Shown here: positions 34,753 through 45,735 of the stretch, in pieces
How the letters are laid out: each line of letters opens with the position of its first letter
How positions within the stretch are numbered: the first letter of the stretch is position 1
From: Pseudorasbora parva
Lineage: Eukaryota; Chordata; Actinopteri; Cypriniformes; Gobionidae
Assembly: GCF_024679245.1 (NCBI RefSeq)
Contig: NC_090173.1
Span: forward strand, 51,349,018 to 51,413,017
Length of the DNA stretch: 64,000 bases
Direction: 5' to 3'
Program-made: the position numbers and the translations under genes
The notes under the pieces: model-generated
Database searches by the model: none
What the model was told of the DNA's origin: nothing
The model's input: only the letters and a program-made list of their open reading frames with translations

Positions 34753-37020
34753 TAACTCAAGATTTGAGAAAAGTTAATGAGTTAGTAACACCATTATCTC
34801 CTATTGTACCTGATGTGCAAACTATAATTAATTCTATTCCTTTTGAACATTCATATTTTACTGTTTTGGATATTTGTAGTGCCTTCTTCAGTATTCCTGT
34901 TGATCGCCGAACACAGCCACTGTTTGCATTTACCCTGGAAAATTCTCAATTGACGTGGACACGACTCCCGCAAGGGTTCAGAGATTCTCCGGCTGTTTTC
35001 TCTGCTGTAGTGCACACAACACTCAAAGATGCCAAACTTCCTCCAGACACCTGTCTGCTTCAATATGCAGATGACATTCTCATCACAGGTGCATCAGAGG
35101 ACATGTGTGCTGCTGCCCCTAAAATTGTCTGCAACATTTTGGCAGAAGCAGGTTTCAAAGCATCTATAGAGAAACTGCAATGGGTACAGAGGAGGGTGCA
35201 GTACCTTGGACATGAACTTTCACAGGGCAAAGTGCAATTGTCTGCTGACAGAGTGAAAGCTATTGCAACCTTTAAGCACCCATCGACACGGAAGCAAATG
35301 CAAAGCTTCCTGGGACTGGTTAATTACTGTCAATCCTGGGTGCCTAACTGTTCCATGTATGACAAAATCCTACGAACTGCTTCTCTGGGGGACACAGAGG
35401 ACATTACATGGGCAGCTGAAATGGACCAAGCATTCAGACATTTGAAATCCTCTCTTATGAGACCTCCTGTACTCGGCCTCCCGAATTACACTCAAGGGTT
35501 TCACCTGTACGTGCACGAAGGTGGAGGCACAGCCGCTGCAATCCTAGCCCGAGCTCACGGAGGTAATTTTCGTCCTATAGCTTTTTTGGCTAAAACTCTT
35601 GATTCAGTGGCCAGGGGACTCCCTGCTTGTTTGCGTGCAGTGGCTGCAACAGCGATCATGGTGCAAGATGCTGAGCGAATTGTATTATCACATAAATTGA
35701 TAGTGCACACTTCTCATCACGTAGGAGTCATTATGAATAATATTTCAACACAACATATGACTGCTCAACGCCGATCAGGCTATGAGGCTATATTATTAGC
35801 TACTGCTAATTTGATTCTGAAACCGACTTCTGTTATTCATGGCCCTACTGTACATTTGCACAGGTTGCTGACGCAAGGTGAATTTGAGAGTGACGACCAC
35901 GATTGCCTGTCCAGAATCCAGATTTCTACAGCCTGCAGGCCAGATGTTTCTACATCTGTCCTGGAGGAGGGGAACAATTGGTATATTGATGGATCCTGTT
36001 TCAAACCAAATGATTAGATACTTGTGCGGTTATAGTATTGTTGAATTACCTAATCGTGTAATTGAGGCATACTCTTTGCCATACAAGTCAGCACAAGTCG
36101 CAGAATTGATTGCTTTAACGAGAGCTTGTCAATTGGCAAAAGGTCAGTGTGTTAATATATACACTGACTCCAAATATGCATATAGCATAGTCCATGATTT
36201 TGCTAAATTATGGGAAGAAAGAAATTTTAAAACCTCAGATGGAAAGCCAATTGCTCATTCTAGCATTGTAGCGGAGCTCATTCATGCAGCACAACAACCA
36301 TCAAAACTTGTTGTTATCGAAGTAGCAGGACATGCGTCAGTAGAAACAGATGAGGCCAAAGGAAACAGATTTGCAGATGAAATAGCGAAATGGGCTGCTA
36401 AAGAAGTGAAATTAAGTCCACATGTAAGCGAAAGGGGCACAGAGGTGCCTATGATGAATTCATCATTGACTAATGATTTAGACATTAAAATATTACAAGC
36501 TAACCCTACACAAGCTGATTTGACTCATTGGGCGACAATGAAGTAAAACCAGATCAAGCTGGAATTTTAAGAGATAAACAGGGTAGACTTGCATTACCTG
36601 CATCTTCGATTGTTATGCTGTGTCGACATTATCATGGTGTATCACATGTGTCAAAAAAGAAAGTGATACAAATGTTGAATGGATCTTACTGCAAATGCTC
36701 AAGGAAATACTCTGTTAATACTGGATTCTTGTCTGGTGTGTGCTCAAACCAACAAGCGCAAAGCAACTAAATATGATTCTTTGCCACATCCTAAGCTACC
36801 ATTCCAACACTTGCAAATTGATTTTACGCACATGCCTCCTTGCGGAAATAATAAATATTTGCTTGTGATTGTTGACCGATTTTCTAAATGGCCTGAAGCT
36901 TTTCCGTGTGGACGAGAAAATGCACAGACGGTAGTGAAAGCTCTGGCGAAAGACAGTTCTACCAAACTGTTGCCTTCTCATGCCGTTCTATGGCAGCATC
37001 TGAAACAAGAAAGAAGATAA
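34753..37020 (+). pseudogene. Retroviral RT-RNase H-integrase, interrupted
   Basis: RT is open from about 34753 to 36017 with FTVLDICSAFF (first catalytic Asp), LPQGFRDSP and QYADDILI at 35061-35084 (catalytic YADD). RNase H begins with YIDGSC near 35982, then the frame shifts by one within it; YTDSKYA and the later D-region lie in the next frame to 36546. The integrase zinc-binding part (HYHGVSH, CLVC) and the first core Asp (LQIDFTHMP, near 36815) follow with another frame change. Homology ends near 37020, before the rest of the DDE core. Dead copy. Confidence 0.85.
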
Positions 37021-38620
37021 CAAATGTTGGATTAGTCAGTGGCCACTTGAGGTAGTTGTGATTAAGTTATTTGTTACATTCTGCAAGTTTCATAGCTTAA
37101 AACATCCTCCTCATTATAAACAAAGCATTGATTTAATCCAAAAATGGATGTTGCAGGATCTGTAATATATTAGCACGAGACTGCTTCCAGAGCAAGACAT
37201 CAATAAATACTATTTTGACAAAGAGAACTGATTGTCTCCTCTCCAACAATAAGCTGGGGTGTTCTGGTTCAATGTGGCTGTTGTCGTGTCATCAAGGTGG
37301 ATGATGCACATTAGTGGTGGAGGAGATTCCCCCCTTCCATATGTAAAGCACTTTGAGTACCCAGTAAAGCACTATATAAATAACTATTAAAAAAAACATA
37401 ACCCCAAACTTTTGAATGGTACTAGTGCATGTTTGAGAGTTTACATACGTACCAGTGATTGGACCTCTGAGATAGGACCTGCAGTCCATCAGCATGGAAT
37501 AATCTAGAAAAATAAAAATGAACAATTTTTCAAAGTGCCAAAAATATATTGTTTAAAATGTCAGTTTTAGAAGAAAAAATGCTAAAGCAGAGGTGAAACG
37601 TATTTTTTTTTTTAGGTTTACTAATTTAGTATTTTTCATTCAGTGTCACTGTACATACTGTTTGACATTTGGACGTCAAAGCCTTCTTAAAATGAGTAAT
37701 AAAATATATATAATTTTCATAAGAAATTTACAGATGCAAAGTGATAAAGGTAAATGTTGTGAAAAAAATCATATTAACTTATTTAATTAGCTTTTTCAGT
37801 TCATCACCTGTATTTCTGTAAGGCTAAACCTTACAGTTTATGGATAGATGCTATATAAATGCTACATGTACAGCATTATCTACTGTGTTTGTGTACAAAC
37901 TGTATTCGTAGTTTAGTGGCTTTCAATAATGCACATTCATATTATTAAATTTATTAAAGCTTTCCTTTGTTGTAGAGGTTTTTTCTGTCGCTCCTGAAAT
38001 CACAGAACATTTGATCCATATTTGTTTACCAGAGCAGGTTTCAACTACTTGGATTTTCGCACTCTGAGGTCTGTTAGGTTAAATAAATGTGCTTATTGCT
38101 ATCATCCATTGACAAATTTATCAGCAAAACCTTTACATAACTATCAAAACCTCTCATCTAAACATAAAATGTTATTAAACGTTCAAAAACAAGAGTTAGC
38201 CTAAATTACCTCTTTAAAAAAATGTTAGTTCTGTTTTGCATATCTACTTCTTCAAAGACACTAACGTCACATTTCTATCAAGTAAATATAACAGAATCGT
38301 TTCAATTAAAGGTAAGAAAAGTGTCAGGAACAGTAATGTGTATTACTTGTGTGATTTTATGGACTAAACTCACCTTAAAAGCGGCGAAAACAAAAGCGAG
38401 AGCCGAAGTTTTACTGCATGTTTGTCGTTTCCCCACACAGATGCAGGTAGCTCGTAGGTAGATCATATCTAAAGACGTACATAAAGGAATGCACATGCTC
38501 AAGCCGCAAGCGTCTACGCCAATAAGATTCGCTGTATTATAAACCAATGAAATTGAGTGTAGGCGGAGCGACACGTGTTGCCCCGCCTTAATGTGTCGCC
38601 CCGCCCCATCGTCCAGACTG
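37021..38620. other. No gene; short repeat tail at 37285-37395
   Basis: After the truncated retrovirus the DNA is AT-rich and non-coding. 37285-37395 (GTGGTGGAGGAGATTCCCCC, TAAAGCACTTTGAGTACC, GCACTATATAAATAACTATT) is a widely seen fish repeat tail. Nothing else is supported. Confidence 0.5.
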
Positions 38621-38636
38621 CACTCTGGGGTTGCTC

Positions 38637-39145
38637 CATCAAGATGTTTGGTCTAAACTCACCATAGACAGGGCTCAATCCGAGGGGCGGGATAAACGGT
38701 TGTCTTTCAAACTCCCTCTGCAATCCGCCATTGGATAGCGATACAACCAACCAGAGCAATGAAGGTGAAACAGAGCTTGTTGAAAGATTAAACTATTGCC
38801 GTTTCCGGTCGGCAAAACTCAGAACACATCTTCCCTTTTTAAGAATGACTTCAGTGCAGTTCTTTGTTCTTTTCTCTGAGAAAAGCTTAACTCCAAGTCT
38901 TCCAGAGTCGCGGTCATAGCTGATTCGAAAGACCGCCGCCGTTCGCCAGTTTCTGTGTTTACTAGAAGCACGCAAATGCAACTCGGCCGTCGTCATTATG
39001 GCCCCGTACATCGACTCTATACACGATGTGATTGGCCCGACCAGGGTTTGTCGTTTTCCGCTAAGATGGGTATTGAGAGTTGCTAGACGACACTCGCGGC
39101 AAATTAGATTTGCTGCCACTAGGGTGAGTCTAGATTTCTAGGCTA
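38637..39145 (-). mobile_element. Inverted relative of the 45210-45726 element
   Basis: About 510 bp matches the reverse complement of 45210-45700 closely, including GCTAGAAATC-type end, CGGCCGTCGTCATTATGGCC and GGGCTCAATCCGAGGGGCGG. The far (left) end diverges, so no target duplication can be read. Confidence 0.85.
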
Positions 39146-39520
39146 GCAAGCTGCCATTAAAACCCGAAGAAGATGTAATTAATTAAATTATGTAATTTGT
39201 AGATGGTCCCTAAAAAAAACCCATGACGTCACAACAGATGTAAGCGTGTTTATCTGCTTTTGAAACACGTTGAGTTCTACAGAAAAATGTGTTGTGTTAT
39301 GTGGTCATAATAGTCGCTAATGATAATTAACCGAAGTTAGCCTTTTGTAAAGCAGATTAATGAAGTTGTTGAACGTGGAAGTCCAAATGTGCGAATATAA
39401 AACCAACTTTACCTAACCCGAGCACAGCCATGTGGAGCCAGATGGGTTTGACCTGGGGTCTAACAGACAGTTTTGTCCTCAGTTGCCATGGAGGTCCCGC
39501 ATGGGTTAGCCCAGATGAAA

Positions 39521-40290
39521 TGAACACTGCTCAGTGTGCACACTACAGGCTGTTAAATGTAACAATGAATCAGTTTATGTTAATGAGCTTATGAGATAAT
39601 TAAGTGATTGAGTGATGATTGAGCGTTATTGAAGATACCTGATGATAACAAGCAGAATCACTGAAGGACAGAGAAACACAAGGGCTGCGTCCGAAACCCG
39701 GAAAATGCTGCCTTCGGAGGACACATTTGAAGGCAAGAAGGCAACAAGCAATGTCCGAATCTATTGTTTGCTTCACTTCAAGTCTCCTGAGAGACCTTCA
39801 TCTGATCGATTTTTGAAGGCAGCGTACATGTGTCCTTCGCTGCCGTTGATATCCCACAATCCTTTGCTTTCCATTCAGTGACAGTTGAGATGGGGAAAAA
39901 AGATGGCGTCCAGAAGTTGCGTTTGCGGGTCAGTTTGTATGTAAATGTACGATTTTTACCAACATATTCCACTTCTGATATCATGTCTAGCGAGAAATCA
40001 CTACTGTAGTAATTAAATGTGTTTAGTTATCACCAGAGCTCTCTCTATTTAGCTGTAGATCATTAAACTGTTACACTGCCTTAGAAGTCTGTCCGAAATT
40101 AGTTTCATGAGATGCCTTCATGCACAAAACGCTGCCTTACAAGTCATTGTCTGATGAGGCAACGAGTCAGCAGCCTAGGTTTTCGGACACAGCCAAGAAC
40201 TGACTTCAGCCACAGCTTTAGATGAAATCAACTGAAGATAAAAGAAGACATTAAATCTCTGAAGATCTCAGCAGAGGATTAGTCCATGTA
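39521..40290 (+). mobile_element. Older copy of the 1.5-kb TA-flanked family, interrupted
   Basis: Segments ATGAGATAATTAAGTGATTG, AGCAGAATCACTGAAGGACA and CTTTAGATGAAATCAACTGA occur in the same order as in 54223-55707 and 61738-63240. The copy is split by the element at 39683-40194. Confidence 0.7.
39683..40194. mobile_element. Non-autonomous element, GGCTGCGTCCGAAA ends, AAG duplication
   Basis: The left end GGCTGCGTCCGAAA pairs with the right end TTTCGGACACAGCC. AAG flanks both sides (39680-39682, 40195-40197). 512 bp, no coding. A 3-bp duplication would fit a Harbinger-type element (inference). Confidence 0.75.
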
Positions 40291-40447
40291 ATCATTTATT
40301 TATTTTTCTCATAGTCTGTTACCGTAGATAAAAAATGTCACAGACAAAAATAGGCTAAATCAAATGCGACATCTGTCACTCAAAATTATGAGCCAAAATG
40401 CAAATAAACGAAAACTGCTGACTTAGATGTACTGAAAAATTATAGCC

Positions 40448-40483
40448 AATGAATGAATGAATGAATGAATGAATGAATGAATG
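40448..40483. repeat. (AATG)n microsatellite
   Basis: About nine tetranucleotide units. Confidence 0.9.
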
Positions 40484-40752
40484 TCACTCTGACGACGGTC
40501 CATTACCGAATGTCTCCTTCAAAGGCTGAATGTAAAGTCGTGGCCGGCACAGAACCTATAGGCTAGGCTATATTATTATTATTAGCCTATTTTTTATTTT
40601 TATTTTTTATTTTTCTATTATTAGTATTTTTTTATTTGTAAATTAAACAAAGAAATTGCTGTCTAATGTTAATTTTTGTTAACTTAAAATGTAGGCTAAA
40701 TAAAAGAGAAGTTATATTGTACATTGTTTATTTTTCTAATGCAAGTTATAAC

Positions 40753-42090
40753 AGGGCCGGCCCAAGGCATAAGCGAAATAAGGGGCTGCTTAGGGCCCCC
40801 TTGGCCACCGGGGGGCCCCCAAGAGCACTTAAAATGACTTCTTGCTGCAGCTTCCTTTATAGCCCCGTTTCCACCACAGGAACTTTACCCAGGAACCAGG
40901 AACTTTGGGTGGTACTCGGTGTGTTTAGACCGCAGGAACCAGGGTCTAAATGAAGTTCTGGGTAAATATTTCCCCCTCCAAACGGCCCTGCTCGCGAGGT
41001 AGTACTTTTTCAAAGTTCAGGAACTTTCGAGGGCGGGACTTGGGCGCTGAACATGCTGATTGGTTTAGATCATGCATCATTTTATTTCAACCGGCATTTT
41101 TCAAAGTCTTTTGCGAGGTTCCTTCTACCTTCAGTAAATATGTCTGATGGCGCGCGTTCGTCTCAGCCAACTCACGTGCAATGTCCGTAATAGCTGATAA
41201 TAATATACATTGTCATTTTAAATCTAGCTTTACAAGCTTTCTAAATATGCTGCATGCTGCTGAATCTGCATATTAGTGCTCTTTTCTGTCGTTGTTAATT
41301 TCCTCTTTAGTAAACCTATACATAACCAGCAAAAGCAGCACAGCTTGAATCTCTTCCATACTCGTTATTCATTTTTTTTCACCATGTAAACGACCTGACC
41401 GATTACTTTTAAGTGTGCGTCCTTACATGACGTGACAGCGCATGCCGCGCTCATGTTGACAAGAGAGGAAAGTAAATTTTTCTGAGGGGTAAACTTTTTA
41501 TTTCATAAGTTATGAAGATAATGTTGGAGTAATGACACAGCGTATATTGCCCCAGGCAGTTTTTACTTTAAATGCGCCTGACAGAAGAATTTTATGAGAT
41601 GATTATTACACTTTACAACAAACAAATAGCTTATTATATTATACTGTATTAGTCCTGGTGGCCGTTAAGAGTTGCTATGGCTACAGTTAACACATTCCAG
41701 CTGCTGGAGAAAACCGAGAAAACAGCGTTGACATTTTTGATGCGGCAGACAAACTGCATGTGACAAAATGATTGCGATTGAAAGTCATCACATGTAAACA
41801 CCAGATCGGTTTAGATAACGTCTCATGTAAACAGTCCACTAAATCTTTCAATCGATACACACAAAAATGATTACTGTCCGTCACTGACTTGGAGGAGCAG
41901 TCGCGCAGTCCTACATCACCGGACTAATTTGCCTAATCTTCACAGAACTTAAGATCGCGGTGGAAACGCAGACAGTTGCAGATCTGGGGGGAGACATGTT
42001 CCTGTAAAAAAAGTTCCTGGTACAAATTGTTCCGGGTAATTTTGGTGGAAACGGGGCACCCTAGGCAAGATTCATATCTTGCATCCCCCC
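40753..42090. repeat. CAGGGCCGGCCC repeat split by another element
   Basis: The left part (CAGGGCCGGCCCAAGGC ... GGGGCCCCC) and a right part (CACCCTAGGCAAGATTC) belong together in my recollection of this fish repeat. The intervening 40862-42057 is a separate insertion. Confidence 0.45.
40862..42057. mobile_element. DNA element with GCCCCGTTTCCACC termini
   Basis: GCCCCGTTTCCACC at the left is exactly inverted at the right (GGTGGAAACGGGGC); AGGAACTTT/AAAGTTCCTGG-type sub-terminal repeats follow. 1196 bp without a supported gene. No clear target duplication. Confidence 0.8.
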
Positions 42091-42424
42091 CCCAATCATA
42101 ATGCCTCGAAATTGCAAAAGTACTAAATAGTAATAATAAAATGTATATGAAATAACTAAAGAATCTTGTTAGGCTACTGTTGCTTTGCGGTGTTTGTAGC
42201 CTATAGTCCACAGGTTAAGTTGTCTTTACTTACGCAATATTTCTACTGCCCGCGCCCCGCGTTTTGCGATATTTTGGCCCATTCTGGCCGTGATTCGGGT
42301 ACTTTTCTAGCAATTGGAGGGGTTTTGTTGTTCACACCTGGCAACCCTGTCTCTCGGTTCGCCCTTCGTGCACTTTGAAGGCGTGGCCTGGTCTGGCCTT
42401 CGAAATGGGCACCCTTCACTTTGG

Positions 42425-43080
42425 GACACCGCAATCGATTGCTTTGGTCTGAACCAGTTGAAACGAACCAAAATGCAGGCACATGACAACATCCACACCA
42501 CTCATTGGCCATGGCGTATTTCCTAAACTGCTTTTCGATTGGTCAGAATTTACGTGTGGGAAAATTCCAACAGAAGAGGATCCCTGGCCATAATATACTG
42601 CATTGTGTGTATTCACCACAGTATGCAAACAATACATTTCTATAATGAAGCGCGGATACGACGTGAAAACAATGTTCTAATGCACTGCAAACGGCGAGCG
42701 TGCATCGCTCGTCACTTCAAGCGGAGGCATACATTAATTCTTCTCAACTCTGACATGCTCATCTTCCGAAAATATTGCCAATGTTCTATCAGGTAATGTC
42801 ATACACATAATGTCAGGGCGGCTGAATACGGCAGCTGGTTTAGTCCAAAAATTATCAGTACTTTTGCAGTTGGTTCTGTTCGAGGTCAGATCATGTTCTC
42901 ACCACAAACGAACCGTTCCAGAGTTTGTTTGAAAGCGTACCGAGACCAGCTCTTCAAGGAGGTCTTGATACTCTTGTTTGGTCCGCTTTTGGTGCGCACC
43001 GAGTGCGATTGCTGCTTTCAGACCTGACTAAACGAACCACACCAAAGAGGAAAACGAACTCTAGTATGATTCAACCGAAC
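42425..43080. mobile_element. Repeat with GCTTTGGTCTGAACC / GGTTCGTTTAGTC blocks
   Basis: Contains GTTTGGTCCGCTTTTGGTGC, GAGTGCGATTGCTGCTTTC and TAAACGAACC, which I recognise as a common cyprinid non-autonomous DNA repeat. Ends are eroded; no coding frame is supported. Confidence 0.5.
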
Positions 43081-43139
43081 TAAATGGGGCAGACTGATTT
43101 ATTAGTTACAAGAAAGCATTGTTGGTGAATTTTATCAAT

Positions 43140-44520
43140 TAACATCAATACACCTGTTTCAGTCAATGAGAAGTTGAGATTTTTTTTAACTTTATGATGA
43201 GACAAAACAACATTGTTATTTTCACAATAAATTAAGTGTATTAAAAAAAACAATTGTTTAAATCACAAACTGACCTCAGAAGCCAAGAGTCAAACTGCCC
43301 AACTAAAGGAAACACTGATCTCCATAATGGTGACCAAACTTTTCAAGAAAAGAGAAACATCTTTTCTTCAGTGATTCTGCTCATTATCATCAGGTGTCGT
43401 TAATAATCAAACAATCATCACTCAATTAATCACTTAAGTATCTCACTTAAGTATCTCATAACACCCTGCTGGTGGTTCCCATATGAACACCGACCAGTGT
43501 TAATTCAACACCGGGGAATTTACTGTATGTGAAAGCAAGGCCGCAACATACTCCGCAAGAACAGAGAAAAAACTTCTCGCTCCCAGGGCTGCAAGAACAA
43601 AATGACATCATTTGCAACTTGTTCTCGACACATCGCCTGAGCAGAACTTTTTTCTTGCGGGTGTCGGAGAACTATTGTGTGATTGGTCAGGGATTTAAGG
43701 TGGGCGTGGTTATTGTGGAGAAATGCATATGATCGGCACCTGCTTTTCTCGTGAAGTATGGAATGCACTGGTCAGAATAAACTTTGTTCTTGCCGCTTCG
43801 AGAAAACGAACTAATTTCTTTGTTATTGCAGAATATGTTGCAGCCTTTAAAAGTAGAGTGGAATGCAGCACCGGACTTTCCACCTCTGCAATCCGGTAAG
43901 AGGGAAGCAACCTGTGCATGCGGGGAAGGGAATTTCCAAGTTCTCATTTAATAAGAAAGAGATTAAATGTTCTATTCAGTGCTGAGTGATGAGATAAAAT
44001 CGAAAAGCTTCTAAACTAACTCACTTTACAGGCCCTGTTACTACTCGGAGCAAGAAATGACATTTAATCCTATTGAAGGAATGTGTAGCGTGTAAATCGC
44101 CAGTGTGGCTGAAGGAACATGAGTTACAGTGAAACATTTTTGACACGCATGGAACATTTTTTATTTATCTTGCCTTGGTTATTTTGTGAGTTATGTGACA
44201 GTTAGACTAAGACTAAAATTAAGACAAAACATTTAAAAGCTGTGCATTATAAGTGATGCAATGTCAGTACAGTGTTTAAATCTTTTGGAAAGCTAGTAAA
44301 CAGTAATGGCTAATTTTGCACAGCAAAAACTAATTTAACACTGAACTCCAGTGTTACATTAACTCTCCTCAGAGTTTATTTGGCTCCACACTCAAAAGGG
44401 TTAAAAGTAACTCTGAAGAAGTGTTAAAGATAATGAGATAATTCAGAGATTAATTGAAGGTGGCCTAGAATGAAAAATTGAATTAACCTTGCCATGGTGA
44501 AATAATAAGAGTTCAGTACA
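43140..44520. repeat. Degenerate copies of the 1.5-kb TA-flanked family plus unassigned DNA
   Basis: 43290-43530 (AACTGCCCAACTAAAGGAAAC, TTATCATCAGGTG, GGGGAATTTACTGTAT) and 44340-44470 (TCCAGTGTTACATTAACTCT, TAATGAGATAATTCAGAG) resemble arms of the family. The DNA between (43540-44330) shows no gene. Confidence 0.5.
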
Positions 44521-44879
44521 TGGACAGCTCATGTGAGTCTCAAACACCATTGCCTCCTACTTCTTATGTATATCTCGTGAATCCATAACACAACAGAAAA
44601 ATAAGTAATTCTCAACATAACGCCAACCGTGAAGCAATCGTTGGGGATGATTTATATGCTCGCCCAACATTTGCATCTCTCCAAACATATGCAATGTTTT
44701 ACTGAAATGCATTTATTTTCACCTGCTCAACTCTCAACGCAAGGAAAGCACATGGGATATCAAAGGATACATGAAAGTTTCTCAGGAGACAGGAAGCAAA
44801 GCTAACATTAGAACCTGACATGCCTAAATTCCTTCCAGCCTTTGTATCATGTCCTCCAAAGGCAGCATTTTCCAGGTTT

Positions 44880-45200
44880 TGGATCTACAGTTTATCATTT
44901 TTAATAACAATTCCAGTTTGAGTGACGCGTGATCTCGCGTTGTTTACTTGTCAAATCGCACGTGTGTTTAGTGGGGAAATGTAGTTTACGCACCGGAGAG
45001 AAAGTTGTCGGCGATTCTTCCTCTTGTACAGTCATGCAGTGTGAAACCTTCTGTCTTTGATCCATCGTGCAGTGTGAACACAGCAGTGACTTAATGCTAC
45101 CCCAGATAATCATGCAGTGTGAAAAGAGCAGTGATCCGATGAGTTTGAAAATCGTGCAGTCTGAACTAGGCGGGTTGGCGCTAAATTCTGCAGGACATCA
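44880..45200. repeat. Short tandem-like GCAGTGTGAA repeat region
   Basis: CATGCAGTGTGAAA, GTGCAGTGTGAACA, CATGCAGTGTGAAAAG and GTGCAGTCTGAAC recur about every 55-60 bases between 45030 and 45170. Non-coding; likely part of a DNA-transposon-type repeat. Confidence 0.5.
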
Positions 45201-45209
45201 GGATCTCAG

Positions 45210-45726
45210 TAGCCTAGAAATCTAGACGCACCCTAGCGGCAGCAAATTTAATTTGCCCGCAAGTGTCGTCTAGGAACTCTCAATACCATTCTGAGCTGTG
45301 TTCCTCAGAATCTGGACGGCCCAATCACATCATGTATAGAGTCGGCGGGCGGGGCCATAATGACGACGGCCGAGTTGCGTTTGCGTGCTTCTAAACAAAG
45401 AAACTGGCGAACGGCGGCGGTCTTTCGAATCAGCTTTGACCGCGACTCTGGAAGACTTGGAGTTAAGCTTTTCTCTGAGAAAAGAACAAAGAACGGCACT
45501 GAAGTCATTCTTAAAAAGGGAAGATGTGTTCGTAGTTTAGCCGACCGGATACGGCGAATGTTTAACGAATGTTTTCATCTTCGTTGCTCTGGTTGGTTGT
45601 AGCGCTATCCTATCGTGTGCAGAGGGAGTTTGAAAGACAACCGTTTATCCCGCCCCTCGGATTGAGCCCTGTCTATGGTGAGTTTCCAGACCAAACATCT
45701 TGATGTGGGTCTGGCTTGTCAGGCTA
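45210..45726 (+). mobile_element. 517-bp element with perfect 9-bp target duplication
   Basis: Starts TAGCCTAGAAATC and ends TTGTCAGGCTA (short inverted TAGCCT). Both sides carry GGATCTCAG (45201-45209, 45727-45735). A + strand frame from 45360 (80 codons) is also open in the inverted relative at 38637-39145, but most differences change amino acids, so it may be passive. A 9-bp duplication would suit a Mutator-type element; that is inference. Confidence 0.85.
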
Positions 45727-45735
45727 GGATCTCAG

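Larger units (their letters stand above)
28480..37020 (+). mobile_element. Defective class I-like endogenous retrovirus, split by a Gypsy element
   Basis: Order on the + strand: LTR-like sequence ending near 28839, gag remnant (29325-30042), start of RT (30050-30241), a Gypsy insertion (30242-34747), then RT, RNase H and the beginning of integrase (34753-37020). The RT style (LPQGF with YADD) and the small Gly-2 Gag start resemble gamma/epsilon-type retroviruses of fish. Nucleocapsid and protease are missing between gag and RT, the integrase core is cut off, and no env or 3' LTR is seen. Frameshifts occur in gag, RNase H and integrase. It is not functional as it stands. Confidence 0.85.

Noticed and set aside
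37593..37790. 65-codon + strand frame after the retrovirus, considered as env
   Set aside because: AT-rich, no envelope features, and not in a sensible position or frame.
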